A DNA stretch of 7,211 nucleotides, from NCBI GenBank assembly GCA_023386255.1, contig JAEWKB010000165.1, positions 1 to 7,211 of the forward strand, written 5' to 3'. The notes under the pieces were generated by a model. That model saw only the letters and a list, made by a program, of their open reading frames with translations, had not been told where the DNA came from and did no database searches. This DNA is from Bacteroidota bacterium (lineage in GTDB: Bacteria; Bacteroidota; Bacteroidia; Flavobacteriales; Flavobacteriaceae). This document shows, piece after piece, positions 1-6,025 of this stretch. The stretch's first letter is position 1; each line of letters begins with the position of its first letter. Both the position numbers and the translations under genes were made by a program.

Positions 1-583
1 CATGACTATAGGTGAATATGGCAAAATGATTAACGGCCAAAAATGGCTGAAAAATGGTGTGCCGTGTAACCTTACGGTGATTGAGTGCGTTAATTATAAG
101 CGCGATATGCACTATAGCCTTCCGGTAAAGCCATCGCCTAACCTGCCTAACGACCAGGCTATAAACCTTTATGCCAGCCTTTGTTTTTTTGAAGGGACAA
201 ACGTAAGCCTGGGCCGCGGCACTAATAAGCAGTTCCAGATTTACGGCTCGCCAGACCTGCCGAACACGGGGTTCAGCTTTACACCTATGCCAAATGAAGG
301 TGCCAAGGAACCTCCGCTAAAAGGTGTATTGTGCTATGGCGAAGATTTATCTAAAATTGATAAAGTAAAACAGCTTGAACTGAAATGGCTGCTAAAGGCA
401 TACGCAAATACAAAAGACAAATCGAAATTCTTTATCCCGTTCTTCACCAAACTGGCAGGCACAAAAAAACTGCAGGAGCAGATAGAAGCAGGAAAAACCG
501 AAACAGAAATACGTAAAAGCTGGGACACAGGTTTGGCAGCTTTTAAGCAAATGAGAAAACAGTATCTTATATACCCGGAGTAA
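1..583 (+). CDS. NamZ/DUF1343 family exo-beta-N-acetylmuramidase, C-terminal part (5' truncated by window edge)
   Basis: The frame is open to the left edge, so the first visible Met (position 2) is probably internal and about 193 C-terminal residues are present. DUF1343 proteins are usually about 400 residues, so roughly half is missing. Recognisable family segments, counted from that Met, are MTIGE (1-5), the proline-rich stretch PSPNLPN (44-50), and LCFFEGTNVSLGRGT (60-74), the family's most characteristic block. Characterised members (NamZ, CAZy GH171) release N-acetylmuramic acid from the non-reducing ends of peptidoglycan glycans, and a role in cell-wall turnover and muropeptide recycling is inferred here. 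The N-terminal signal or lipoprotein region and part of the active site lie outside the window, so location and catalytic competence cannot be judged. The gene ends with TAA and is followed by a 94-base spacer. Family assignment is firm; the reaction is transferred from the family. Confidence 0.88.
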   Translation, partial: MTIGEYGKMINGQKWLKNGVPCNLTVIECVNYKRDMHYSLPVKPSPNLPNDQAINLYASLCFFEGTNVSLGRGTNKQFQIYGSPDLPNTGFSFTPMPNEGAKEPPLKGVLCYGEDLSKIDKVKQLELKWLLKAYANTKDKSKFFIPFFTKLAGTKKLQEQIEAGKTETEIRKSWDTGLAAFKQMRKQYLIYPE

Positions 584-606
584 CAGAAGGGTTTTTCTTA
601 ATATTA

Positions 607-643
607 TTACAAAGTGTTTCGGGTTACAAATGCTGTTTTGTAA
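607..643. repeat. TTACAAA direct and inverted repeats in the spacer after the NamZ gene
   Basis: TTACAAA occurs at 607-613 and again at 624-630. Its inverse, TTTGTAA, follows at 637-643, giving a 7-bp stem with a 6-base loop (631-636) and a short TTTT run. It could be a weak AT-rich terminator for the NamZ gene or an operator for the small gene that starts at 678. It could equally be chance in an AT-rich spacer. The rest of the 584-677 spacer holds no ORF and no clear TAnnTTTG promoter; TAATTTTC at 641-648 is one mismatch away. Confidence 0.25.
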
Positions 644-677
644 TTTTCAGTATTATTAATCAAAACAACATTCTGCC

Positions 678-899
678 ATGAACAATATAATGCAAAAACT
701 TGACGGTATTATTCAGTATGTAATTGACTTTATCCATAAAGTTAAGGGTTATGTAGATGATATCATTGCCTTTTTTGAAGACCTACGAGATAAAATTGAA
801 GGATTGCTGGATTATGTAGAAAGTAAGATACAAAGCATAGAAGGCTTTGTTGGCGAACTGAAACAGCACACTGAAGAAGGTGCCGAAGCCACTGCTTAA
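678..899 (+). CDS. small amphipathic helical protein, function unknown
   Basis: I do not recognise this 73-residue protein. It has no signal peptide, no uninterrupted hydrophobic stretch long enough for a membrane helix, no Cys, Trp or Pro, and is predicted by eye to be almost entirely alpha-helical from residue 4 to 64, with a short acidic Ala-rich tail. Hydrophobic (I, L, V, F, Y) and charged (D, E, K) residues alternate with helical periodicity. A pattern hydrophobic-x-G-hydrophobic-hydrophobic recurs four times, with glycines at 10, 24, 42 and 56. The spacings of 14, 18 and 14 residues are close to whole numbers of helical turns, so the glycines would lie on one face. This could suit self-association or lipid-surface binding. 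No Shine-Dalgarno is visible, and Met5 is an alternative start. Reality of the gene is supported by its biased composition, sensible start and a strong terminator six bases after the stop. It might be cotranscribed with the NamZ gene or have its own promoter. Confidence 0.75.
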   Translation: MNNIMQKLDGIIQYVIDFIHKVKGYVDDIIAFFEDLRDKIEGLLDYVESKIQSIEGFVGELKQHTEEGAEATA

Positions 900-904
900 A
901 AAAT

Positions 905-930
905 AAAAGCCTTTCAGTTGAAAGGCTTTT
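905..930. terminator. bidirectional intrinsic terminator between convergent genes
   Basis: An 11-bp perfect stem (905-915 pairing with 920-930, core AAGCCTTTC/GAAAGGCTT) closes a 4-base AGTT loop. A run of T follows on the + strand (927-933), and an A-rich flank on the left gives a U-rich tail on the - strand. It lies between the stop of the small helical protein gene (899) and the stop of the YkgJ-family gene (932), so it can serve both. Confidence 0.85.
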
Positions 931-931
931 T

Positions 932-1426
932 TTATAACATTATCTTTTTCTTCATTTCTTCAACGATGTTGTAAGCTGCAGGGCAAATAGCCACGTTCTT
1001 CATAGTGAGATTGGCAATCTGCTGGAACTTCTTCCTGTCGGTGTGCGGAAACTCCCTGCATGCTTTCGGCCTTACATCATATATCATACAATAGTTTTCA
1101 TTGTCTAGAAAAGTGCACGGCACGCTTTGCAACACATAATCATTATCTTCATCTATCTGCAGATACTTATCAATAAACTGTTGCGGCTTCAGCCTAAGAT
1201 GTTTTGCAATACGTTCAATGTCGGCCAGGGTAAAAAGAGGCCCGGTAGTTTTACAGCAATTGGCACACGTAAGGCAGTCGGTCCTGGTGAACTCCCTGTC
1301 GTGTATCTCCTGCATTACATAATCAAGGTTTTTGGGCACCTTTTTTTTCAGCTTATCAAAAAACTTTTTGTTTTCGTTATGCTTATCTTTGACAAGCTTA
1401 GCAAGCTGATTTAATTTATTTTCCAT
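932..1426 (-). CDS. YkgJ-type cysteine-cluster protein (putative Zn/Fe-chelating domain)
   Basis: This 164-residue protein has the cysteine pattern of the YkgJ / CxxCxxCC family: C51, C54, C57, C58, then C104, C113, C123 and C148. The family context is clear in TDCLTCANCCKTTGP (49-63), VPCTF (102-106), YCMIYDVRPKACREFP (112-127) and ICP (147-149). These cysteines are presumed to bind zinc or an iron-sulfur centre. The biochemical role of most family members is unknown, so none is claimed here. Residues 1-45 are a lysine-rich helical extension, and there is no signal peptide, which points to the cytoplasm. I chose the Met at 1426 over an in-frame Met at 1510: the longer form would run over the divergent methyltransferase start and through the TAGTTTTG promoter element at 1457-1464, and its extra 28 residues do not resemble the family. 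It is divergent from the methyltransferase gene (45 bases between starts) and convergent with the small helical protein gene. Confidence 0.88.
   Translation of the reverse strand: MENKLNQLAKLVKDKHNENKKFFDKLKKKVPKNLDYVMQEIHDREFTRTDCLTCANCCKTTGPLFTLADIERIAKHLRLKPQQFIDKYLQIDEDNDYVLQSVPCTFLDNENYCMIYDVRPKACREFPHTDRKKFQQIANLTMKNVAICPAAYNIVEEMKKKIML
1384..1391 (+). promoter_or_regulatory. candidate -7 element for the methyltransferase gene
   Basis: TATCTTTG matches the Bacteroidota -7 consensus TAnnTTTG exactly, on the + strand, 80 bases before the methyltransferase ATG and inside the opposite-strand YkgJ-family gene. The best upstream TTG (1368-1370) is only 13 bases away, shorter than the usual 17-23, so the -33 part is poor. 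It is the only full match I found on this strand upstream of that gene. A transcript from here would have a leader of roughly 70-75 bases. Confidence 0.3.
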
Positions 1427-1456
1427 TTCCGCGTTTCCCGTTGCATTTTCAGGAAG

Positions 1457-1464
1457 CAAAACTA
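1457..1464 (-). promoter_or_regulatory. candidate -7 element for the YkgJ-family gene
   Basis: Read on the - strand this is TAGTTTTG, an exact match to TAnnTTTG, ending 31 bases before the chosen ATG at 1426. A - strand TTG at 1489-1491 lies 24 bases upstream, at the edge of accepted spacing and inside the first codons of the divergent methyltransferase gene. Its position supports the shorter start for the YkgJ-family protein, because the longer frame would begin upstream of transcription. Confidence 0.5.
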
Positions 1465-1471
1465 CAAAAAA

Positions 1472-2179
1472 ATGAAAGACCTTTTTGGCAAAGCCATACT
1501 TGATTATCAAACTAATAATGCGCCAGAAGACCTGATCACTGAAACTTCAATATCTGAAGCGGACGAAATGAATGTTGCGTACCTGTTCCGCAATTATACT
1601 CAGATGCCGCCACTTGAAAAGAAAGCGCTTCAGCTGGCTAAAGGTAAAGTGCTGGATGTAGGGTGCGGCGCAGGCAGCCATAGCCTGTACCTGCAAAATG
1701 AGCGGAAGCTGGATGTTTCGGCCATTGATGTTTCGGCTAATGCTATTGAGGCGTGCAGGTTGAGGGGCATTACAGATGCACGGGCTGTAAATGTTATGGA
1801 ACTTGAAAACGAAAAGTTTGATACTATCCTGCTGCTTATGAATGGTACCGGCATATTCGGAAGATTAAAAAATATATCTCACTATTTACAGAAGCTAAAA
1901 TCCCTGTTGAATGACGGAGGACAGATTCTGATAGACTCTTCTGATATAATTTACATGTTTGACGAAGATGAAGACGGTGGGAAATGGATTCCTGCAGATG
2001 AAGATTATTATGGAGAAGTTACCTTTACTATCTCTTATAAAGGTGAAAAAGAAGAACCTTTTAACTGGTTATACCTTGATTATAATACCTTACAGAATGC
2101 TGCCCATGCTTCAGGGTTAGAATGTGAACTGATTATGGAAGGTGAGCATTATGATTACCTTGCCAGATTATCAAAATAA
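1472..2179 (+). CDS. class I SAM-dependent methyltransferase, substrate unknown
   Basis: This 235-residue protein has a Rossmann-type methyltransferase core. Motif I is VLDVGCGAG at 60-68, which binds S-adenosylmethionine. The acidic residue at the end of strand 2 is D86 in AIDVS, expected to contact the ribose hydroxyls. ARAVNVMEL (103-111) leads to the motif IV-like segment FDTILLLMNGTGIFG (116-130), and LLNDGGQILID is the usual strand 5 region. The C-terminal part (from about 160) is acidic and aromatic-rich and probably shapes the substrate pocket. There is no signal peptide, so it is cytoplasmic. Nothing in the sequence fixes the substrate; small molecule, lipid and protein are all possible, and MNGTG is not the NPPY signature of DNA adenine or glutamine methylases. 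The ATG at 1472 follows an A-rich leader typical of the phylum. It is divergent from the YkgJ-family gene and convergent with the DUF2059 gene. Confidence 0.88.
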   Translation: MKDLFGKAILDYQTNNAPEDLITETSISEADEMNVAYLFRNYTQMPPLEKKALQLAKGKVLDVGCGAGSHSLYLQNERKLDVSAIDVSANAIEACRLRGITDARAVNVMELENEKFDTILLLMNGTGIFGRLKNISHYLQKLKSLLNDGGQILIDSSDIIYMFDEDEDGGKWIPADEDYYGEVTFTISYKGEKEEPFNWLYLDYNTLQNAAHASGLECELIMEGEHYDYLARLSK

Positions 2180-2203
2180 AAATGCCCGCTTAAGCGGGCA
2201 TTT
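2180..2203. terminator. bidirectional intrinsic terminator (perfect 24-base palindrome)
   Basis: The two 12-base halves (2180-2191 and 2192-2203) are exact reverse complements, with the GC-rich core ATGCCCGC pairing with GCGGGCAT around TTAA. The flanking AAA and TTT give a U-rich tail whichever strand is transcribed. It starts immediately after the methyltransferase stop codon and ends four bases before the stop codon of the convergent DUF2059 gene, so it ends both transcripts. Confidence 0.85.
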
Positions 2204-2207
2204 ATTA

Positions 2208-2609
2208 CTATTGATATTTCATTATAAGTCCTTGCAGATCCATACTCCACTGCTGTATAACCGGCATGGTCACTTCAGTTAATTTAGCATTTTTCTCTGC
2301 CATTTTCTTTCCTACCGGAGATTCGTAGAATTTAACTAGTTGCTTTACCTCGTCATGGGTGTATTCTGTCAGATAAAAGTTTTCCTGTGCGTCAAACAAT
2401 GGTTTTAAAGATGCTTCAAAATCTTTAAGAAACGCCTGCTGCTTATCAGCTGCAACCATTGACACAACTTGTTTCTTAGCAAAATCAACCTGGGCATTTG
2501 TACCTGAAAGCACCATCAGCTTTTTTACATCATCTTTAAAAGCCTGAGACTGTGCCATTGCAACGTTAGCTACTAAAACAAACATTGCGGCAAATAGTAA
2601 TTTCTTCAT
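2208..2609 (-). CDS. secreted DUF2059 domain protein
   Basis: This is a 133-residue protein with a clear Sec signal peptide: KK at 2-3, a hydrophobic core, and a cleavage site of the type AMA|Q after residue 19. The mature part is helical and lysine-rich. Its second half (about 70-127) carries the DUF2059 signature, including VKFYESPVGKKMAEK followed by TEVTMPVIQQW. DUF2059 proteins are small secreted or periplasmic proteins with no established function. I chose the Met at 2609 because it opens the signal peptide directly; an in-frame Met at 2666 would prepend 19 unrelated residues and overlap queE. The start lies 16 bases after the queE stop, so the two are probably cotranscribed. A near-promoter TATCTTTA (2656-2663, - strand) within the end of queE could give separate expression but has no fitting TTG upstream. 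Periplasmic location is inferred. Confidence 0.85.
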   Translation of the reverse strand: MKKLLFAAMFVLVANVAMAQSQAFKDDVKKLMVLSGTNAQVDFAKKQVVSMVAADKQQAFLKDFEASLKPLFDAQENFYLTEYTHDEVKQLVKFYESPVGKKMAEKNAKLTEVTMPVIQQWSMDLQGLIMKYQ

Positions 2610-2625
2610 TTTTGTTTGGATTTGA

Positions 2626-3258
2626 TTAAGGGATATTAAGATATTTATGTGTTTGTAAAGATACACGCCATTTCGGATTGTTCATTACATAATCTACAAT
2701 TAACGGCGTCATCTGCTCTTTTTTGCTCCACTCCGGCTGTAAAAACAAAATTGCATTGCTGTTTACTTTCTCTGCCTGCTCTTCGGCGAACAGAAAATCA
2801 TGCCTGTTGTGAATGATAACTTTCAGCTCATGAGCATGCGCATATACATCATCTGTAGGCAGCTTTGTCTTTTTGGGTGAAAGGCAAATCCAGTCCCACT
2901 GCCCTGAAAGCTGATAAGCTCCGGATGTCTCAATATGTACCCTCAACCCCCGCTCTTTAAGCTTTTGTGTAAGCGGGCCCATGTCCCATGTTAGCGGTTC
3001 TCCCCCTGTTATAACCACAGTTTCGGCAAACCTGGCCGCGTTATCAACAATGGTATCAGCATGCGTTGGCGGATGCAGTGCAGCATTCCAGCTCTCCTTA
3101 ACATCGCACCAGTGGCAGCCAACATCGCATCCGCCTACTCGGATAAAGTAAGCCGCCGTACCTGTATGGAAACCTTCTCCCTGAATTGTATAAAATTCTT
3201 CCATTAAAGGCAGCATCTCGCCTCTTTCAACCGCTATTTGTGTTTCCTTGTTAAGCAT
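2626..3258 (-). CDS. queE: 7-carboxy-7-deazaguanine synthase QueE
   Basis: QueE is a radical SAM enzyme that converts 6-carboxy-5,6,7,8-tetrahydropterin to 7-carboxy-7-deazaguanine. This is the ring-contraction step in making preQ0 and then queuosine for tRNA wobble positions. The 210-residue sequence shows the family order: FYTIQGEG (22-29), the iron-sulfur motif CX3CX2C at C44, C48 and C51 within GGCDVGCHWCD, ITGGEPL (83-89), HIETSG (108-113), LSPKK (126-130), ELKVII (144-149), and the C-terminal QTHKYLNIP (202-210). Length and motifs look complete and functional. I chose the Met at 3258 rather than an in-frame Met at 3300, because a consensus promoter (3278-3285) lies between them and FYTIQGEG then sits at the usual distance from the N terminus. 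No other queuosine genes are in the window. It leads a short unit with the DUF2059 gene. Confidence 0.95.
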   Translation of the reverse strand: MLNKETQIAVERGEMLPLMEEFYTIQGEGFHTGTAAYFIRVGGCDVGCHWCDVKESWNAALHPPTHADTIVDNAARFAETVVITGGEPLTWDMGPLTQKLKERGLRVHIETSGAYQLSGQWDWICLSPKKTKLPTDDVYAHAHELKVIIHNRHDFLFAEEQAEKVNSNAILFLQPEWSKKEQMTPLIVDYVMNNPKWRVSLQTHKYLNIP

Positions 3259-3277
3259 TTGAATTTTAAATAGTGCG

Positions 3278-3285
3278 CAAAGATA
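3278..3285 (-). promoter_or_regulatory. -7 promoter element for queE
   Basis: Read on the - strand this is TATCTTTG, an exact match to the Bacteroidota TAnnTTTG element, in the larger context TTGTATCTTTGC. It ends 19 bases before the queE ATG, so transcription would start roughly a dozen bases before the start codon, giving a short AT-rich leader. I see no TTG at the normal -33 spacing; the nearest (3298-3300) is only 12 bases away. The terminator of the preceding TPR gene lies just upstream, which makes an independent promoter here likely. Confidence 0.6.
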
Positions 3286-3302
3286 CAACGCATTTATCAA
3301 AT

Positions 3303-3328
3303 AAAAAACCGGCAGTTTCCTGCCGGTT
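3303..3328 (-). terminator. intrinsic terminator ending the tonB-TPR operon
   Basis: On the - strand a 9-bp perfect stem, AACCGGCAG pairing with CTGCCGGTT (3307-3315 with 3320-3328), closes a GAAA tetraloop, a GNRA loop that stabilises RNA hairpins, and is followed by a run of six T (3303-3308). It starts about 21 bases after the TPR gene stop and insulates queE from the upstream operon. Confidence 0.9.
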
Positions 3329-3349
3329 CTATTATATCTCTCACTTCAA

Positions 3350-5056
3350 TTACAAGCTATTCAGCTCGTTTTTAGCATAAGTGTCGTTAGGGTCCAGCTC
3401 TACTGCTTTTGTAAAATACTGTTTTGCTTTAGCCTTATCAGTAACCTTGTAGTAAGCACCTGCGTTATCATAAGCTTCTACAAGATTTTTCTTTACCTGC
3501 GGCTTAGAAGTCTCAGCAGCACCTTTAGCAGTTACAATCTTTATATACTCATCATAATGCTTAGCCATAACAGCATATGACTCGTTGGTCTGAAGCTGCT
3601 GGTTAACTTTAGCTTTATAAAAATGTGCATCCTGTGCTTCAGCCGACATTTCAATAACTTTTGTAAGTGCCGCGTCAGCTTTCTGCAGGTTTACCGTATT
3701 AGCTTTTTTAGCTTCCGCCGATTTATTTACATGGTCATAGTAAATTGCATAGGCCAGGTATAAGTAGTCATAAAATGAGTTTTTGTTTTCAGGGCTTGCG
3801 GCAGCTACTTCAAATACTGCAGCTGCAGGGCCATATAACCTTTGGTCGAAAAGCTTTTTACCTATATCATTAAATTCATTGGTAATTTTAGCGTCTTTTT
3901 CCGCAGCTTTTTGAAGATCGCTTATTGCTGCATCAAAACTTGCCTGATTTGTTATTGCAGAGTTACCCTGTGCATCTTTACCAACGCTTGTAGCCAGTTT
4001 GGCAAGGCCAAGATATAAGTAGTCACGCGCTATAATACGTTTAGGTTCAACTTTGGCAATAAAGTCGTTCATTGCTTTAAGGCTTGCATCATAATTGCCG
4101 TTTTCATAAGATGAATACCCCAGGTACCTTAATATTACCGGATTTACTTTATCCATCTGCTGCATCTTTTGGGCTTCCGCCTCAAGAGCTTTATAATCGC
4201 CGGTTAATAACAGGAAGTCGGCATGCCTCATCCTTGAATTTAGCGAATAATCAGTAAGGCTCATGTACTTCTCATAGTACTCCAGTGCCTTTTTACTGTA
4301 TTCAGCATATTTTGAGGGCACAGTTTTACCCCAATAGTAATAGGTTTCGGCAAGTTCCCTGTAAACAGGCCCGTAATTAGGATTAGCAGTAGCTATCGCG
4401 TTCATAGCTTTTACAGCTTCCGGAAACGCAGCACCGGTGTTTTTTGTTATAACTGCCATCTGAAGATCGGCTCTCACCAGGCCTTTGTCATACAAAAGCG
4501 CATTACGGTAGGCCCTGTAAGCTTCATTCTGGTTACGGTCGCCGTAGTAGGCATCACCAAGGCTAAGGTAAGCCTGGGCATTTTTACTATCCTTTGCTAT
4601 GGCATTGTTTAGCACAGCAATAGCTTTTTTATAGTCAGGCTTTTCGGTGTTGAGGTAAGCGCGGCCTATATATACTAACTGATCTACATCTTTTTTCCTG
4701 AGTCCTGATGTAACCGCATCAAATTTAGATTGTGCCGCAGCTGCATTGCCATTAATAAGGTCTATTTGCCCCAGGCCAATAGTATTGTATTCAGCATTAT
4801 TTTTAACTGCTTTACCTTTGTTAAAGTATATAGCAGCGGAGTCCTGCTCCTTTTGTTTAAGATAAACGTCACCTAACAAAAAGTAGTTCTTACCTTCATC
4901 AGGATTAGACGCAACTAATGATTTTAAAACTGTTTTAGCTTTTTGATACTGTTCAGCATCAATAGCATTTTTTGCCTGCTCTGCATCCTGTGCATTAGCA
5001 GCACCAAAAACTAACAGTGCCAAACCAACAAATTTTAAATTTTTCATCTTTATCAT
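3350..5056 (-). CDS. secreted tetratricopeptide-repeat (TPR) protein
   Basis: This 568-residue protein begins with a Sec signal peptide (hydrophobic core about 9-20, likely cut at ANA|Q after residue 22), so it should be periplasmic or outer-membrane associated. The mature part is built from helix-turn-helix TPR units over nearly its whole length. Clear ones lie at about 25-88 (YFLLGDVYLKQKEQDSAAIYFNKG), 126-192 (AYLSLGDAYYG and following), 229-265, 308-333 and 520-558, the last ending in the classic AVELDPND. TPR arrays bind proteins or peptides; no enzymatic motif is seen. It is the last gene of the operon, 24 bases after the PstS-like gene, and is followed by a strong terminator. The first Met (5056) is preferred because AGGA sits six bases ahead of it; the Met at 5047 is possible and would not change the signal peptide. 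A scaffold or adaptor for the TonB-PstS-like module is inferred only from position. Confidence 0.88.
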   Translation of the reverse strand: MIKMKNLKFVGLALLVFGAANAQDAEQAKNAIDAEQYQKAKTVLKSLVASNPDEGKNYFLLGDVYLKQKEQDSAAIYFNKGKAVKNNAEYNTIGLGQIDLINGNAAAAQSKFDAVTSGLRKKDVDQLVYIGRAYLNTEKPDYKKAIAVLNNAIAKDSKNAQAYLSLGDAYYGDRNQNEAYRAYRNALLYDKGLVRADLQMAVITKNTGAAFPEAVKAMNAIATANPNYGPVYRELAETYYYWGKTVPSKYAEYSKKALEYYEKYMSLTDYSLNSRMRHADFLLLTGDYKALEAEAQKMQQMDKVNPVILRYLGYSSYENGNYDASLKAMNDFIAKVEPKRIIARDYLYLGLAKLATSVGKDAQGNSAITNQASFDAAISDLQKAAEKDAKITNEFNDIGKKLFDQRLYGPAAAVFEVAAASPENKNSFYDYLYLAYAIYYDHVNKSAEAKKANTVNLQKADAALTKVIEMSAEAQDAHFYKAKVNQQLQTNESYAVMAKHYDEYIKIVTAKGAAETSKPQVKKNLVEAYDNAGAYYKVTDKAKAKQYFTKAVELDPNDTYAKNELNSL

Positions 5057-5080
5057 TTTAATTCCTATATATTGATTTAG

Positions 5081-6022
5081 TTATAGTTCATTTCGCACCT
5101 CCAGTTCCCTGTTTGGAATGTTTACAGGTAACAGGCCGGATTTTAAAATTATACGCTGTCCGTCCGGTGCTGTTATGTAATTTGCAAAACCCATGCCCAA
5201 ACCTTGTTTCCCCTGGTAATTTAACACATACAGCTTGCGGGTTAAAGGGTATAAACCTGCACCAATATTGCTTTGGTTGGGTTTATAGTAGCCGTTGCCT
5301 GTGTTATCAGCTTTAACATTATTTACTCCTAAAACCCTTATATTTTCTACAGTTTTTGTAAGAGCCGGCGGGGGCTGCATCAGCCAGTTCAGGCCAATTA
5401 CTCCCACGGCACCATTATTGTCATGAACATACTTTATAACATCTTCATTGTTTTTCAAAGCATATACATTTTGAGACGGAAGTTTAAACACTCCTGCAAG
5501 ATTTAGCAGGTACTTTACCGTACTGGAGTTAGGGTTGTCAAACACCAGTTTAGGAATAACAGCCGAAGTTTCCCCCTTTAAAATCTTTATAACTTCTTCC
5601 AGTTTTACTACGGTATCTTTTGCCTGCCTGTTGGTTATAAGTGCAATGGCATCAAAAGCAAATTGATTGACTTTAGGTGTAATCTTCTTCTTTTTAAAAT
5701 ATGATTCTTCTTCAGGCGTAAGCTGGCGGGAGAGTATGGCAACGCGGGCAGAATCAGCAAGTAAAGCCCTGATTATCTCGCCCTCGCTCCTGTTTACCTG
5801 TTTAATAGTGGCACGGTCATACATGTTCTGGTATACCGCTATTACATCTTCAACTATAGGCTGAATGGTATTATCAACCAGAAAAGTGGCAGTACCCGCA
5901 GTCATAGTTTCCTCAACTTCAGTAGAGGTCGAGGCTTCCTTTTTACATGAAAAAGTAATTGCAGTAGTAATAAGTACTGCTACAACTATAACAGATATAT
6001 GTTTTATCTTAAATCTTATCAT
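5081..6022 (-). CDS. PstS-like substrate-binding lipoprotein
   Basis: This 313-residue protein looks like a periplasmic binding protein of the phosphate-binding PstS superfamily. Residues 8-25 are a hydrophobic export signal ending in TFSC, so C26 is the likely lipidated residue, although the usual Leu at -3 is Thr. Family-like segments are ATFLVDNTIQPIVEDV (45-60), ILSRQLTPEE (96-105), FAFDAIALITN (121-131), NPNSSTVKYLL (163-173), GAVGVIG (204-210), YPLTRKLYVLN (258-268) and, near the end, ITAPDGQRIILKSGLLPV (283-300). NPNSST sits where PstS proteins have a Ser/Thr phosphate-binding loop. No pstC, pstA or pstB is present, so it need not feed an ABC importer, and the ligand (phosphate, another oxyanion or none) is unproven. 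After C26 comes KKEA, not a clear acidic lipoprotein-export signal, so a periplasm-facing anchor is a mild preference. It starts three bases after the preceding stop, consistent with translational coupling. Confidence 0.85.
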   Translation of the reverse strand: MIRFKIKHISVIVVAVLITTAITFSCKKEASTSTEVEETMTAGTATFLVDNTIQPIVEDVIAVYQNMYDRATIKQVNRSEGEIIRALLADSARVAILSRQLTPEEESYFKKKKITPKVNQFAFDAIALITNRQAKDTVVKLEEVIKILKGETSAVIPKLVFDNPNSSTVKYLLNLAGVFKLPSQNVYALKNNEDVIKYVHDNNGAVGVIGLNWLMQPPPALTKTVENIRVLGVNNVKADNTGNGYYKPNQSNIGAGLYPLTRKLYVLNYQGKQGLGMGFANYITAPDGQRIILKSGLLPVNIPNRELEVRNEL

Positions 6023-6025
6023 AGC

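Noticed and set aside
334..528. Open frame on the - strand within the NamZ gene
   Set aside because: It is antisense to a recognised coding region, with a Ser/Phe-rich composition typical of a shadow frame.
1127..1414. Open frame of 95 codons on the + strand within the YkgJ-family gene
   Set aside because: It lies wholly antisense to a gene with a clear cysteine signature, has low-complexity hydrophobic content and shows no family resemblance.
1427..1510. N-terminal extension of the YkgJ-family protein to the Met at 1510
   Set aside because: It would overlap the divergent methyltransferase start, pass through the TAGTTTTG promoter element, and add residues unlike the family.
1630..1854. Open frame on the - strand within the methyltransferase gene
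   Set aside because: It is antisense to the SAM-binding core; no start context or recognisable product.
2180..2203. Perfect 24-base palindrome as a regulator-binding site or recombination site
   Set aside because: Its position between two convergent stop codons and its A/T flanks are fully explained by a bidirectional terminator.
5113..5864. Two + strand open frames (5113-5316 and 5667-5864) within the PstS-like gene
   Set aside because: Both are antisense to a well-supported gene and their translations resemble no protein I know.
5081..6022. Classical Pst phosphate ABC transport operon
   Set aside because: Only the binding-protein-like component is present; no pstC, pstA, pstB or phoU lies on either side in the window.
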